From positions 4,242,501 to 4,306,500 of the forward strand of contig NZ_CP027773.1 of the NCBI RefSeq assembly GCF_003019815.1: 64,000 nt of DNA, written 5' to 3'. A model generated the notes under the pieces. It ran no database searches. It was given only the letters and a program-made list of their open reading frames with translations, and was not told where the DNA came from. The stretch comes from Variovorax sp. PMC12. GTDB lineage: Bacteria; Pseudomonadota; Gammaproteobacteria; Burkholderiales; Burkholderiaceae_C. The position numbers and the translations under genes are program-made. This document shows, piece by piece, positions 1 to 7,782 of this stretch; positions within the stretch are counted from its first letter, which is position 1, and each line of letters opens with the position of its first letter.

Positions 1-601
1 TCTGGTTGGCATCCACCATCAGCTCGAAATCCGCGCCGACCGCTTCGCGCACGGCCGACAGGCGCGCGATGTCCTGCGCCACATGCGGCTTGCCGACCTT
101 GATCTTCGCGCCCAGGAAGCCGTCGGCCCTGGCGGCCAGTGTCTGCTCCACCAGCTGCGCGGGCTCGATGTGAAGCCAGCCGCCTTCGGTGGTGTAGACC
201 GGCACGCGCTGCTGCGCGCCGCCGGCCAGCTTCCACAGCGGCAAGCCTGCCGCCCGCGCGTTGCGGTCCCACAGCGCGGTGTCGATCGCCGCCAGCGACA
301 GGCTGGTGATCGCGCCCACGGCGGTGGCGTGCGTGTGGAAAAACAGGTCGCGCCAGATGGCCTCGTACTGCTGCGGGTCGCGCCCGATCAGCCGCGGCGC
401 CAGGTGGTCGTTCAGCAGCGCCACGATGGACGAGCCGCCCGTGCCGATGGTGTACGTGTAGCCGGTGCCCGACGAGCCGTCGTCGCAGCGCACCGTGACC
501 ATCACGGTTTCCTGCGTCACGAAGGACTGGATGGCGTCGGTGCGCCTGACCTTCGGCGCGATGTCGATCTGCGCGATCTCGACCTGGTCGATCTTCGCCA
601 T
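1..601 (-). CDS. Enolase-superfamily (mandelate racemase/muconate lactonizing type) enzyme, 3' end cut by window
   Basis: About 200 N-terminal residues are present; the C-terminus lies outside the window. An N-terminal capping domain is followed by the start of the barrel, with a KIK motif (KxK, the catalytic base position of the mandelate racemase subgroup) and a DANQ motif (the first metal-binding aspartate). Such enzymes abstract the proton alpha to a carboxylate; many are sugar-acid dehydratases. The gene starts 5 nt after the stop of the ABC solute-binding protein, so it is probably the last or a late gene of the leftward operon. With UxaA- and RraA-type neighbours, a sugar acid or similar hydroxy acid is the likely substrate. 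The exact substrate cannot be read from the sequence. Confidence 0.85.
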   Translation of the reverse strand, partial: MAKIDQVEIAQIDIAPKVRRTDAIQSFVTQETVMVTVRCDDGSSGTGYTYTIGTGGSSIVALLNDHLAPRLIGRDPQQYEAIWRDLFFHTHATAVGAITSLSLAAIDTALWDRNARAAGLPLWKLAGGAQQRVPVYTTEGGWLHIEPAQLVEQTLAARADGFLGAKIKVGKPHVAQDIARLSAVREAVGADFELMVDANQ

Positions 602-606
602 CGCGA

Positions 607-1428
607 TCAGCCTGCGTTGCGCGTCACGTCGGCCGGCAGGTCGGCGCCGTGGAACTTCTTGTAGATGGTGTTGAGCTCGCCGCTCTTGAGCTGCGCCTTC
701 ACGAACTCGTCGAGCCTGGCCTTCAGGCGCGGTTCGTTCTTGCGCATGCCGATGGCCATCATGTTGACCTTCATGGTGAACTTGGGCTCCATCTGCTTGG
801 CCGGGTTCTTGTCGTTGATGGTCTTCAGCAGCGGCGGCGCGGTGGCGAAGATGTCGGCCTGCCCGCTCACCACGGCGGTGATGGAGGTGGCGTCGTCGTC
901 GAAGCGAACGATCTGCGCGCCGGCCGGCAGGATCTTCGTCACTTCCTGGTCGTTGGTGGTGCCGCGCGTGGCGATCACTTTCTTGCCCGCGAGGTCCGCC
1001 GGGCCGGTGATGTTCATGCTCTTGGGCGCGCCCACCACGGCCAGGATGGCGGCGTAGGGCACCGAGAAGTCGACCACCTTCTCGCGCTCGGGCGTGACCG
1101 ACATGCTGGAGATCACGATGTCCGCCTTGTCGGTCTGCAGGAACGGAATGCGGTTGGCGCCGGTGGTCGGCACGATCTCCAGTTCCAGGCCCAGGCTCTT
1201 GGCCAGCAGGCGCGCGGTTTCCACGTCGGAGCCGGTGGCGTTGAGCTTTTCGTCCTTCAGGCCATAGGGCGGCACGGCCAGGTCGATGGCCACGCGGATC
1301 TTCTTGGCGGCCGTGATGGTGTCGAGCTGGTCGGCATGCGCCGCGCCGCCCGCGAAGGCGAGCGGCAGTGCCAGTGCGAGCGTGGAAAGCAGTGCGCCGC
1401 GGCGCCGGGCGAGGAAAGAGCGGGTCAT
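607..1428 (-). CDS. ABC transporter periplasmic solute-binding protein (polar amino acid type, SBP family 3)
   Basis: Precursor of 273 residues. The N-terminus is a clear signal peptide (basic MTRSFLARRR, hydrophobic core, AHA cleavage region). The body has family 3 features: KIRVAIDL near the start, the region around SSMSVTPEREKVVDFS, and the hinge segment ISGPADLAGKK-like in both lobes. The chosen ATG has AGGAGA 7 nt upstream; an upstream in-frame extension runs through the ATPase gene and is not real. It would capture the ligand for the two permeases and the ATPase encoded just upstream. The family mostly binds amino acids, but the neighbouring catabolic genes suggest that the ligand may be a hydroxy or sugar acid. 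Confidence 0.9.
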   Translation of the reverse strand: MTRSFLARRRGALLSTLALALPLAFAGGAAHADQLDTITAAKKIRVAIDLAVPPYGLKDEKLNATGSDVETARLLAKSLGLELEIVPTTGANRIPFLQTDKADIVISSMSVTPEREKVVDFSVPYAAILAVVGAPKSMNITGPADLAGKKVIATRGTTNDQEVTKILPAGAQIVRFDDDATSITAVVSGQADIFATAPPLLKTINDKNPAKQMEPKFTMKVNMMAIGMRKNEPRLKARLDEFVKAQLKSGELNTIYKKFHGADLPADVTRNAG

Positions 1429-1478
1429 CGATGGTCTCCTGGAGTTGTTGATGAAAGCGGGTGTCGGTGGCGCGCGGC

Positions 1479-2207
1479 TCAAAGCCCGGTGCCGATGAAC
1501 TGGCGCAGCTCGGGCGTCTGCGGATTGCCGAGGATGCTGGCGTCGCCCTCCTCCCACACCAGCCCCTGGTGCATGTAGATGACCTTGTCGGCCACGCCGC
1601 GCGCGAAGGCCATCTCGTGCGTGACGAGGATCATGGTCATGCCTTCGGAGGCGAGCTTCTCCATCACCTTGAGCACTTCGCCGGTGAGCTGCGGGTCGAG
1701 CGCGGAGGTGACTTCGTCGAACAGCATGAGCTGCGGCTTCATCGCGAGCGAGCGCGCGATGGCCACGCGCTGCTGCTGGCCGCCGGAGAGCTGCTCGGGG
1801 TAGGCATCGGCCTTCTCGGCCAGGCCCACGCGCTCGAGCACTTCCATGGCGATGGCGCCGGCTTCCGAGCCGCTCATCTTCTTCACCGACTGCGGCGCGA
1901 GCGTGATGTTCTGCTTGACCGTGAGGTGCGGGAACAGGTTGTAGCTCTGGAACACGATCCCCACGTCCTTGCGCAGCGCGCGCAGGTTCAGGGCGGGGTC
2001 GTGCACCGCGTGGCCGCAGCACCGGATGGTGCCGCTGTCGATGGTCTCCAGCCGGTCGATGCAGCGCAGCGCCGTGCTCTTGCCCGAGCCGCTCTGGCCG
2101 ATGATCGCCACCACCTGCCCGCGCTGGACCGAGAACGACACGCCCTTGAGCACATGCAGCTTGCCGAAGTGCTTGTGGACGTCGTTGAGTTCAACAACGG
2201 GCTGCAT
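1479..2207 (-). CDS. ABC transporter ATP-binding protein (polar amino acid type, GlnQ/HisP-like)
   Basis: Protein of 242 residues with a full ABC ATPase core: Walker A GQSGSGKST, signature LSGGQQQR and Walker B LMLFDEVTSALD. It energises uptake of the substrate caught by the downstream binding protein. The ATG at 2207 is preferred because GGAAG lies 5 nt before it; a TTG five codons further upstream would place that site inside the gene. The start overlaps the end of the upstream permease by 17 nt, which suggests translational coupling. It is closest in style to GlnQ, HisP and ArtP; the substrate is unknown. Confidence 0.93.
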   Translation of the reverse strand: MQPVVELNDVHKHFGKLHVLKGVSFSVQRGQVVAIIGQSGSGKSTALRCIDRLETIDSGTIRCCGHAVHDPALNLRALRKDVGIVFQSYNLFPHLTVKQNITLAPQSVKKMSGSEAGAIAMEVLERVGLAEKADAYPEQLSGGQQQRVAIARSLAMKPQLMLFDEVTSALDPQLTGEVLKVMEKLASEGMTMILVTHEMAFARGVADKVIYMHQGLVWEEGDASILGNPQTPELRQFIGTGL

Positions 2208-2847
2208 TGAGCTTCCTTTCAAGGGCGCGACTCCATCGCGAGAGCGGGTAGCAAAGAATGAAATACAGAACCACCGCGCACCCGAAATACAGGAAGGGCT
2301 GGAAGGTCGAGTTGTTCAGCACCTTGGCGTTGTAGGAAAGCTCGGCATAGCCGACCACCAGCGACGCGATCGACGTGTTCTTGATGATCTGCACCAGGAA
2401 GCCCACCGTGGGCGGCGTCGCGATGCGCAGCGCCTGCGGCAGGATCACGCGGCGCATGCGCTCGATGCGCGTGAGCGCCAGGCATTCGGCCGCTTCCCAC
2501 TGGCTGCGCGGCACGGCCTGGATGCAGCCGCGCCAGATCTCCCCGAGGAAGGCGCTGGCGTACACGGTGATGGCCAGCGCCGCCGCCGCCAGCGCGGGCA
2601 CGGAGCCGATGCCCGCGATGTTGGGTCCGAAGAAGCACACGCCCATCAGCACCAGCAGCGGCGTGCCCTGAATGATCTGGATGTAGCCCGCGGCCGCCAC
2701 GCGCACCGCCTTCACCGGCGACACGCGCGCCAGCGCCACCGCGAGCCCGATGAGCCCGCCGCCGATGAATGCGAGCGCCGAGAGCTGCAGCGTGCCCCAC
2801 GCGCCCATCAGGAGAAAGCCGAAGTGCTCGGCCGGCATGAATGTCAT
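2191..2847 (-). CDS. ABC transporter permease (His/Glu/Gln/Arg/opine family)
   Basis: Membrane protein of 218 residues with about five hydrophobic segments. It carries the QGTPLLV motif after the second segment and the EAA loop (QWEAAECLALT followed by RVILPQALR) that contacts the ATPase. Both are typical of HEQRo-family permeases such as GlnP and HisM. It lies between the ATPase and a second permease, so the importer would use a heterodimeric channel. The first ATG is used; a second one three codons later is equally possible. Confidence 0.92.
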   Translation of the reverse strand: MTFMPAEHFGFLLMGAWGTLQLSALAFIGGGLIGLAVALARVSPVKAVRVAAAGYIQIIQGTPLLVLMGVCFFGPNIAGIGSVPALAAAALAITVYASAFLGEIWRGCIQAVPRSQWEAAECLALTRIERMRRVILPQALRIATPPTVGFLVQIIKNTSIASLVVGYAELSYNAKVLNNSTFQPFLYFGCAVVLYFILCYPLSRWSRALERKLNAARC

Positions 2848-2863
2848 GGCGCGGGCCTCTTCT

Positions 2864-3547
2864 TCACAACGGCGTGCCGAGCTTGCGCCGGCGCGGGAAC
2901 ACGACCATGCCGAGCAGCCAGAAGCCCAGGCGCATGGCGTACGACAGCGCCAGGTACACCACCCACAGCACGATGAAGATCTCGAAGTTGCGGAAGGTGT
3001 CCGACTGGATGCGGTTGGCCACGCCGAAGAGCTCTTCCGCGCCGATCGACGACATGATGCTGGAGGCCAGCATCAGCAGCACGAACTGGCTGGCGAGCGC
3101 CGGGTACACGCGCTCCACCGCCGGGCGCAGGATCACGTGCCAGAAAACCTGCGGCTTCGAAAGCCCCAGGCACTCGGCCGCCTCGAGCTGGCCCTTGTGG
3201 ATCGACTCGATGCCCGCGCGGATGATCTCGCAGCTGTACGCGCCGATGTTCACCACCAGCGCCAGCACCGCGCCCACCATGATCGGCATCGTCACGCCCG
3301 CGCTCGACAGGCCGAAGATCAAGAAATAGCTCTGGATCAGCAGCGGCGTGTTGCGGATCGCCTCCACGTAGCCGCCCGTCAGCCCGCGCAGCCAGCCGTG
3401 CCGGCTGTTGCGGCCCAGCGCGCAGACGGTGCCCAGCGCGAACCCCAGCACGGTGGCCAGGAAGGACAGCTGCACGGTCGTCCACGCGCCTTCGAGCAGC
3501 AGCGGCCACTGCTCGAGCACGGGCATGAAGTCGAACTGGTAGTTCAA
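2864..3547 (-). CDS. ABC transporter permease (His/Glu/Gln/Arg/opine family), second channel subunit
   Basis: Membrane protein of 227 residues, paralogous to the permease 16 nt downstream. It has the RNTPLLIQ motif and the EAA loop QLEAAECLGLS with RPAVERVYPAL. It is inferred to pair with the neighbouring permease to form the channel of one importer, as HisQ/HisM and GltJ/GltK do. The gap of 54 nt to the dehydratase gene upstream is the longest in the operon. Confidence 0.92.
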   Translation of the reverse strand: MNYQFDFMPVLEQWPLLLEGAWTTVQLSFLATVLGFALGTVCALGRNSRHGWLRGLTGGYVEAIRNTPLLIQSYFLIFGLSSAGVTMPIMVGAVLALVVNIGAYSCEIIRAGIESIHKGQLEAAECLGLSKPQVFWHVILRPAVERVYPALASQFVLLMLASSIMSSIGAEELFGVANRIQSDTFRNFEIFIVLWVVYLALSYAMRLGFWLLGMVVFPRRRKLGTPL

Positions 3548-3601
3548 TGCGTCGGGCTCCGTAAGTCCATTGAAGAAAAAGACAGGAAGGAAAAGGCGCG
3601 G

Positions 3602-4834
3602 CTACGCGGCGCGCGCGAGCGGCAGGCACGAAGGCCCGAGCGGCTCGAAGGCCTTGTAGGTCAGGATGAATTCGCGGTGCCCCAGCGCTTCGGACTTGGT
3701 GGCGGCGCCATCGGCCACGCGGCGCACCGCGTCGAAGATCTCCTCGCCCACTTCCTGCAGCGTGCCGCGCCCTTCGAGAATGCGACCGGCATCGACGTCC
3801 ATGTCCTCGTGCAGCCGGCGGTAGGTGTCGGGATTCGCGCAGACCTTGATGACCGGCGACACCGCCGAGCCCACCACCGAGCCGCGCCCCGTGGTGAACA
3901 GGATCACGTGCGCACCGCAGGCGATGAGCTCGACGATCTCGGCGTTGTCGCTGATGTTCGGAAAGCCGAAGCGCGGCTCGCCGTCGGGCACCACGTCCAG
4001 CAGGTAGAGGCCGCCCTGCGGCGGTACGTCGCCGGGCTTGACGATGCCGTTGATCGGCGAGGCGCCGCTCTTGGCGTACGCACCCAGCGATTTCTCCTCG
4101 ATGGTCGAGAGCCCGCCGTCGGCGTTGCCCGGCGCGAAGCTGCCGTGGCCCATGGTGCTGTAGTAGCGCGCGGCCTTGTTCACGCATTCGACGATGGCCT
4201 GGCCGAGCTCGGGCGTGGCGGCGCGCCGCTGCATGTGGAACTCGCAGCCGATCAGCTCGCCGGTTTCCTCGAAGATGCATCGCGCGTCCCGCGCGATCAG
4301 CAGATCGAAGGCGCGGCCCACGGCCGGGTTGGCGGTGATGCCGCTGGTGCCGTCGGAGCCGCCGCAGATGGTGCCCACCACGAGCTCGCTCAGGTCCATG
4401 GGCACGCGCTGCTGCTGCGCCAGTTCGGCCAGCGCCCACTGCACCCATTGCGTGCCTTCGCGGATGGTGCTGCGCGTGCCGCCTTCCTGCTGGATGGTGA
4501 GCGTGTGCACCGGACGGCCCGAGGCGGCGACCGCTTCTTCCAGCTTGCGCTTGTTCATGCTCTCGCAGCCCAGCGATATCAGCAGCGCCGCACCCACGTT
4601 GGGGTGCGTGGCAATCGCTTCCATCATGCGTTCGGCGTACTCGTTCGGATAGCAGCCGGGGAAGCCGACGAGATGCACTTCGGACTCGCCGTCCTGCTGG
4701 CGGAAGTCGAGCGTGATCTCGCGCGCCACGTGATGCGCGCATTCGACCAGGTAGGCCACGACCACGACGTTGCGGATGCCCTTGCGGCCGTCGGCGCGCG
4801 GGAAGCCGCGGATCTGGAATTCGGGAGCGTTCAT
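3602..4834 (-). CDS. UxaA/altronate dehydratase family protein, large (C-terminal) subunit
   Basis: Protein of 410 residues covering only the catalytic part of the UxaA/GarD/SuyB family. Visible family features are FPRADGRKGIRN near the N-terminus, GCYPNEYAERM, CGGSDGTSG around residue 160 and TTGRGS around residue 280. The family uses iron to dehydrate sugar acids (altronate, galactarate) or to release sulfite from sulfolactate. The SAF-domain part found at the N-terminus of one-piece enzymes is encoded separately by the next gene upstream (4849-5175), 14 nt away, as in SuyA/SuyB. The substrate is uncertain: altronate, another aldonic acid, or sulfolactate. Confidence 0.88.
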   Translation of the reverse strand: MNAPEFQIRGFPRADGRKGIRNVVVVAYLVECAHHVAREITLDFRQQDGESEVHLVGFPGCYPNEYAERMMEAIATHPNVGAALLISLGCESMNKRKLEEAVAASGRPVHTLTIQQEGGTRSTIREGTQWVQWALAELAQQQRVPMDLSELVVGTICGGSDGTSGITANPAVGRAFDLLIARDARCIFEETGELIGCEFHMQRRAATPELGQAIVECVNKAARYYSTMGHGSFAPGNADGGLSTIEEKSLGAYAKSGASPINGIVKPGDVPPQGGLYLLDVVPDGEPRFGFPNISDNAEIVELIACGAHVILFTTGRGSVVGSAVSPVIKVCANPDTYRRLHEDMDVDAGRILEGRGTLQEVGEEIFDAVRRVADGAATKSEALGHREFILTYKAFEPLGPSCLPLARAA

Positions 4835-4848
4835 GCGGGGAGGGCGCC

Positions 4849-5175
4849 TCAGGCGTGGCCGACGAAGGTCTTGCCCTCGTCCAGCGTGTAGGTCGGCGTG
4901 TAGTCGCTGTCGAGGTTGTGCGTGTGGATGTGCTCGCCCGCCGCGACCGGCGCGTGCAGGCTGCCGATGACGGCGCCGTACTTCAGCACCTTCTCTCCGG
5001 CGGCGATGGCATGGCGCGCGAGCTTGTGGCCCAGGCCGATGTCCCTGGCCAGCACGGCGGTGCCGCCCTCGAGCTGCACGGCGGTGCCGGCGGCGAGATG
5101 GGTGCAGGCGATCAGGCAGTTGTCGCCGGGCGAGAGCAGCACCAGCCGGGCGTCGATGGATTGCGGGGTAGGCAT
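4849..5175 (-). CDS. UxaA family dehydratase, small SAF-domain subunit
   Basis: Protein of 108 residues matching the N-terminal SAF domain of altronate/galactarate hydrolases. Key features are LSPGDNCLIA near the N-terminus, GHKLARHAIAAGEKVLKYG in the middle and the IHTHNL motif toward the end. It should assemble with the large subunit encoded 14 nt downstream. Its small size is normal for split members of the family. Confidence 0.88.
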   Translation of the reverse strand: MPTPQSIDARLVLLSPGDNCLIACTHLAAGTAVQLEGGTAVLARDIGLGHKLARHAIAAGEKVLKYGAVIGSLHAPVAAGEHIHTHNLDSDYTPTYTLDEGKTFVGHA

Positions 5176-5182
5176 CCGTCGC

Positions 5183-5854
5183 TCAGAACTTGCGGTACTT
5201 CAGGTAGGCCTCTTGCGGGTCGGTGCCCGCGAGGATGGCGGTGCGCACGAGGTTCTCGCGGCCCATCATGTGCTCGGCCTCGGTGATGATGGCCTCGGCC
5301 TGCGCGAGCGGCAGGCAGATCACGCCGTCGGTGTCGGCCAGCAGCAGGTCGCCGGGGTTCACCGTGACATCACCGATGCGCACCGGCACGTCCATCGCGT
5401 CGGGCAGCCAGTAGCCGACGATGTCGCGCGGCGTGAAGTAGCGGTGCCACACCTGGAAGCCCTGCTGCAGGATGAATTCGGCGTCGCGCACGCCGCCGTC
5501 CGCGATCACGCCCAGCACGCCCTTGCGGCCCAGCGTCTCCGCCGAGAGCTCGCCCATGTGAGAGACGGTCGAGTCGTTCGGCTGGATCACGGCAATGTGG
5601 CCCGGCTTGGCGCGCGAGAGAAACCCGGTCCACGCCATCAGCGTCTCGTGGGGATCGGCCGTGGGGTCGACTCGGCCGTTCACCGTGAAGGCCGGGCCGC
5701 ACATCTTCTGGCCGGCGATCAGCGGGCGCAGCGTGGGCGGCAGCGTGAAGTCGCGCAGGCCCGCGGCGCGCATCACGTCGTGGAGGATGCCCGTGTAGCA
5801 AGCCTGCAGGCGCGGAAGCAGCGAAGTAGCCGGGGCATCGGAAGCGTGGGCCAT
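5183..5854 (-). CDS. RraA-like protein (class II HMG/CHA aldolase or oxaloacetate decarboxylase family)
   Basis: Protein of 223 residues of the RraA/demethylmenaquinone-methyltransferase-like fold. It has the metal and active-site stretch GVLGVIADGGVRD and the later ADTDGVICLP, which match 4-hydroxy-4-methyl-2-oxoglutarate/4-carboxy-4-hydroxy-2-oxoadipate aldolases rather than the RNase E inhibitor RraA. Such enzymes cleave beta-hydroxy alpha-keto acids to pyruvate, or decarboxylate oxaloacetate. As first gene of the leftward operon it fits a late cleavage step after dehydration and oxidation of a sugar acid. The downstream gap to the SAF subunit is 7 nt. Confidence 0.85.
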   Translation of the reverse strand: MAHASDAPATSLLPRLQACYTGILHDVMRAAGLRDFTLPPTLRPLIAGQKMCGPAFTVNGRVDPTADPHETLMAWTGFLSRAKPGHIAVIQPNDSTVSHMGELSAETLGRKGVLGVIADGGVRDAEFILQQGFQVWHRYFTPRDIVGYWLPDAMDVPVRIGDVTVNPGDLLLADTDGVICLPLAQAEAIITEAEHMMGRENLVRTAILAGTDPQEAYLKYRKF

Positions 5855-5885
5855 GGATATGTCTCGTTTTCTTAGGTAAAACTAC

Positions 5886-5901
5886 ATTTCATTAATGAGG
5901 T
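5886..5901. promoter_or_regulatory. Candidate operator, copy 1 (ATTTCA-TTAA-TGAGGT)
   Basis: Sixteen-base site upstream of the leftward operon with a perfect 10-base core palindrome TCATTAATGA. It shares the ATTTCA-N4-TGA layout with the site at 6023-6038. It is inferred to be a target of the IclR regulator encoded at 6865. Binding is not shown. Confidence 0.5.
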
Positions 5902-6022
5902 TAGCAGCGGGACCATCGTCCGACGCTGGGGTTTGCGCCTATTCGAGGGTATTTACCAATGAATCGGCGAGTCGGATCGGGTTTTTGAGGAGGCTTGGGG
6001 GCTTGCAGGTCGCGTATATTTG

Positions 6023-6038
6023 ATTTCATCAGTGAAAT
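6023..6038. promoter_or_regulatory. Candidate operator, copy 2 (ATTTCA-TCAG-TGAAAT), with a degenerate third copy 20 nt on
   Basis: Perfect inverted repeat with 6-base arms and a 4-base spacer, 46 nt before the SDR start. A half-conserved copy (ATTTCA-CTTG-TG) begins at 6043, exactly 20 nt later, which is two helical turns. The layout is what a dimeric or tetrameric IclR regulator could bind to control both divergent operons. Confidence 0.55.
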
Positions 6039-6083
6039 TTGTATTTCACTTGTGCCGCAACCATCACTCAAAGGACACCGCCA

Positions 6084-6854
6084 ATGACTTCTCGCGTTCA
6101 GGGAAAGAACATCCTCGTCACCGCCGCCGGCAAGGGCATAGGCCGGGCCAGCGCGCTGGCGCTGGCGCGCGAGGGCGGTACGGTGTGGGCCACCGACGTG
6201 GACGAAGCCGCGCTGGCCGAACTCGCCGCGCTGGCCCGCGAAGAAGGGCTGGCCGGGCTGAAGACCGCCACGCTCAACGTGCGCGACAACGCCGCGGTGC
6301 AGGCCTTCGCGCAGACCACGGGGCGGCTGGACGTGCTCTTCAACTGCGCCGGCTTCGTGCACAGCGGCAACATCCTGGCCTGCGAGGAAGCCGACTGGGA
6401 CTTCAGCATGGACCTCAACGCGAAGTCCATGTACCGCACCATCCGCGCCTTCCTGCCGGCGATGCTGGAGCGCGGCGGCTCGATCATCAACATGGCCTCG
6501 GCCGCGTCGAGCGTGAAGGGCGTGCCCAACCGGTTCGTGTACGGCGCCTCGAAGGCCGCCGTCATCGGGCTGACCAAGGCGGTGGCGGCCGATTTCATCC
6601 AGCAGGGCGTGCGCTGCAACGCGATCTGCCCGGGCACGGTGGAGTCGCCCTCGCTGCGCGACCGGATCTCGGCGCAGGCCCAGCAGGCCGGCACCGACGA
6701 GGCCGCGGTGCGCGCCGCCTTCGTGGCGCGCCAGCCGCTGGGGCGCGTCGGCAAGCCCGAGGAAATCGCCGCGCTGGTGGTGTACCTGGCTTCCGACGAG
6801 TCGGGCTTCACGACCGGCGCCATCCATATGATCGACGGTGGATGGTCGAACTGA
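6084..6854 (+). CDS. SDR family NAD(P)-dependent oxidoreductase
   Basis: Classical short-chain dehydrogenase of 256 residues. The cofactor motif is TAAGKGIG near residue 12, followed by NCAG, a catalytic serine in MASAASS, the YGASK catalytic motif and the CPGTVESPS loop. The overall pattern resembles 2-keto-3-deoxy-L-fuconate dehydrogenase and human DHRS6-type enzymes, which fits oxidation of a keto-deoxy sugar acid made by the dehydratases across the divergent promoter. The ATG at 6084 follows AAAGGA; a longer reading upstream would run through the operator. It ends 10 nt before the IclR gene, so the two are probably co-transcribed. Confidence 0.88.
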   Translation: MTSRVQGKNILVTAAGKGIGRASALALAREGGTVWATDVDEAALAELAALAREEGLAGLKTATLNVRDNAAVQAFAQTTGRLDVLFNCAGFVHSGNILACEEADWDFSMDLNAKSMYRTIRAFLPAMLERGGSIINMASAASSVKGVPNRFVYGASKAAVIGLTKAVAADFIQQGVRCNAICPGTVESPSLRDRISAQAQQAGTDEAAVRAAFVARQPLGRVGKPEEIAALVVYLASDESGFTTGAIHMIDGGWSN

Positions 6855-6864
6855 ACGGGGAACG

Positions 6865-7719
6865 ATGAAGCAAGCAGCACCAGCGCCGCAAGAGCAACAG
6901 GGCCGGGAAGGCCACGAAGAGGCCGCGCCGGAAGGCGAGGGCGCGCTGCGCTACGCCGCGCCGGCCCTGGAGAAGGGGCTGGACATCCTGGAGGCGCTGG
7001 CCGACAGCGTCTCCGGCTACACGCTCAACGAGCTGGCGCAGAAGGTCGGGCGCAAGGTCAGCGAGATCTTCCGCATGGCGGTGACCCTGCAGCGGCGCGG
7101 CTTCGTGCAGGTCGACGAGAACGACCGCTACACGCTCACGCTGCGCATGTTCGAGCTGGCGCATCGCCAGCAGCCGCTCAAGAGCCTGGTGAGCGTGGCG
7201 CTGCCGCTGCTGCGCGAACTGGCCAACCGCTCGCGCCAGTCGTGCCACCTGGCCATGTACCAGGGCGGGCGCGTGGTGGTCATCGCGCAGGTCGAGAGCC
7301 CGGAGCGCTGGTCCTTCGGGCTCAAGGTGGGCGTGGTGATGGGGCTGACGGACACCTCCTCGGGCCACGTGCTGCTGGCGTTCCGCGACGAGATCGACCG
7401 CGCCCGCATGCTGCGCGCCCACATCGGCGTGGAAGGCGAGCTGGAGATGGACCCGGGGGAGCTCTTCGCCATCCTGCAGGACGTGCGCGAGCGCGGCTAC
7501 TCGGCCATGCCGAGCAAGCAGACCCGCGGCATCACCAACATCGCGTTCCCGGTGATGGGGGCGGCCGACCATGTCATCGCGTCGATCAACGTGCCGTACA
7601 TCGAGCGCATCGACCAGAAGTCGGCACCTGACGCGGTGCAGGTGCGCGGCATCGTGGGCAACATCGCCGGGCGGCTTTCGGCGCTGATGGGGGCCAGCGG
7701 CTACAACGACAACGAATAG
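6865..7719 (+). CDS. IclR family transcriptional regulator
   Basis: Protein of 284 residues. A charged N-terminal tail of about 30 residues precedes a winged helix-turn-helix (ALEKGLDILEALA through the GYTLNELAQKVGR recognition region to RRGFVQVDENDRYTLT) and a GAF-like effector domain (LMGLTDTSSGHVLL-like segment, RGITNIAFPV). IclR proteins usually control adjacent catabolic operons and respond to a pathway metabolite. Its gene follows the SDR by 10 nt with GGGGAA before the ATG. It probably binds the ATTTCA palindromes between the divergent operons. Confidence 0.92.
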   Translation: MKQAAPAPQEQQGREGHEEAAPEGEGALRYAAPALEKGLDILEALADSVSGYTLNELAQKVGRKVSEIFRMAVTLQRRGFVQVDENDRYTLTLRMFELAHRQQPLKSLVSVALPLLRELANRSRQSCHLAMYQGGRVVVIAQVESPERWSFGLKVGVVMGLTDTSSGHVLLAFRDEIDRARMLRAHIGVEGELEMDPGELFAILQDVRERGYSAMPSKQTRGITNIAFPVMGAADHVIASINVPYIERIDQKSAPDAVQVRGIVGNIAGRLSALMGASGYNDNE

Positions 7720-7782
7720 CGCGAGGGCGAGGCAGGGCGGGGCGGTGGCATCATCCGTGGCAAAACTACGGAGGAGCCTTCC

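Noticed and set aside
2750..4891. A 713-codon open frame on the + strand opposite the permease and dehydratase genes
   Set aside because: It is antisense to well-supported genes, very rich in His, Arg, Ala and Gln, and shows no family motif; such shadow frames are expected in GC-rich DNA.
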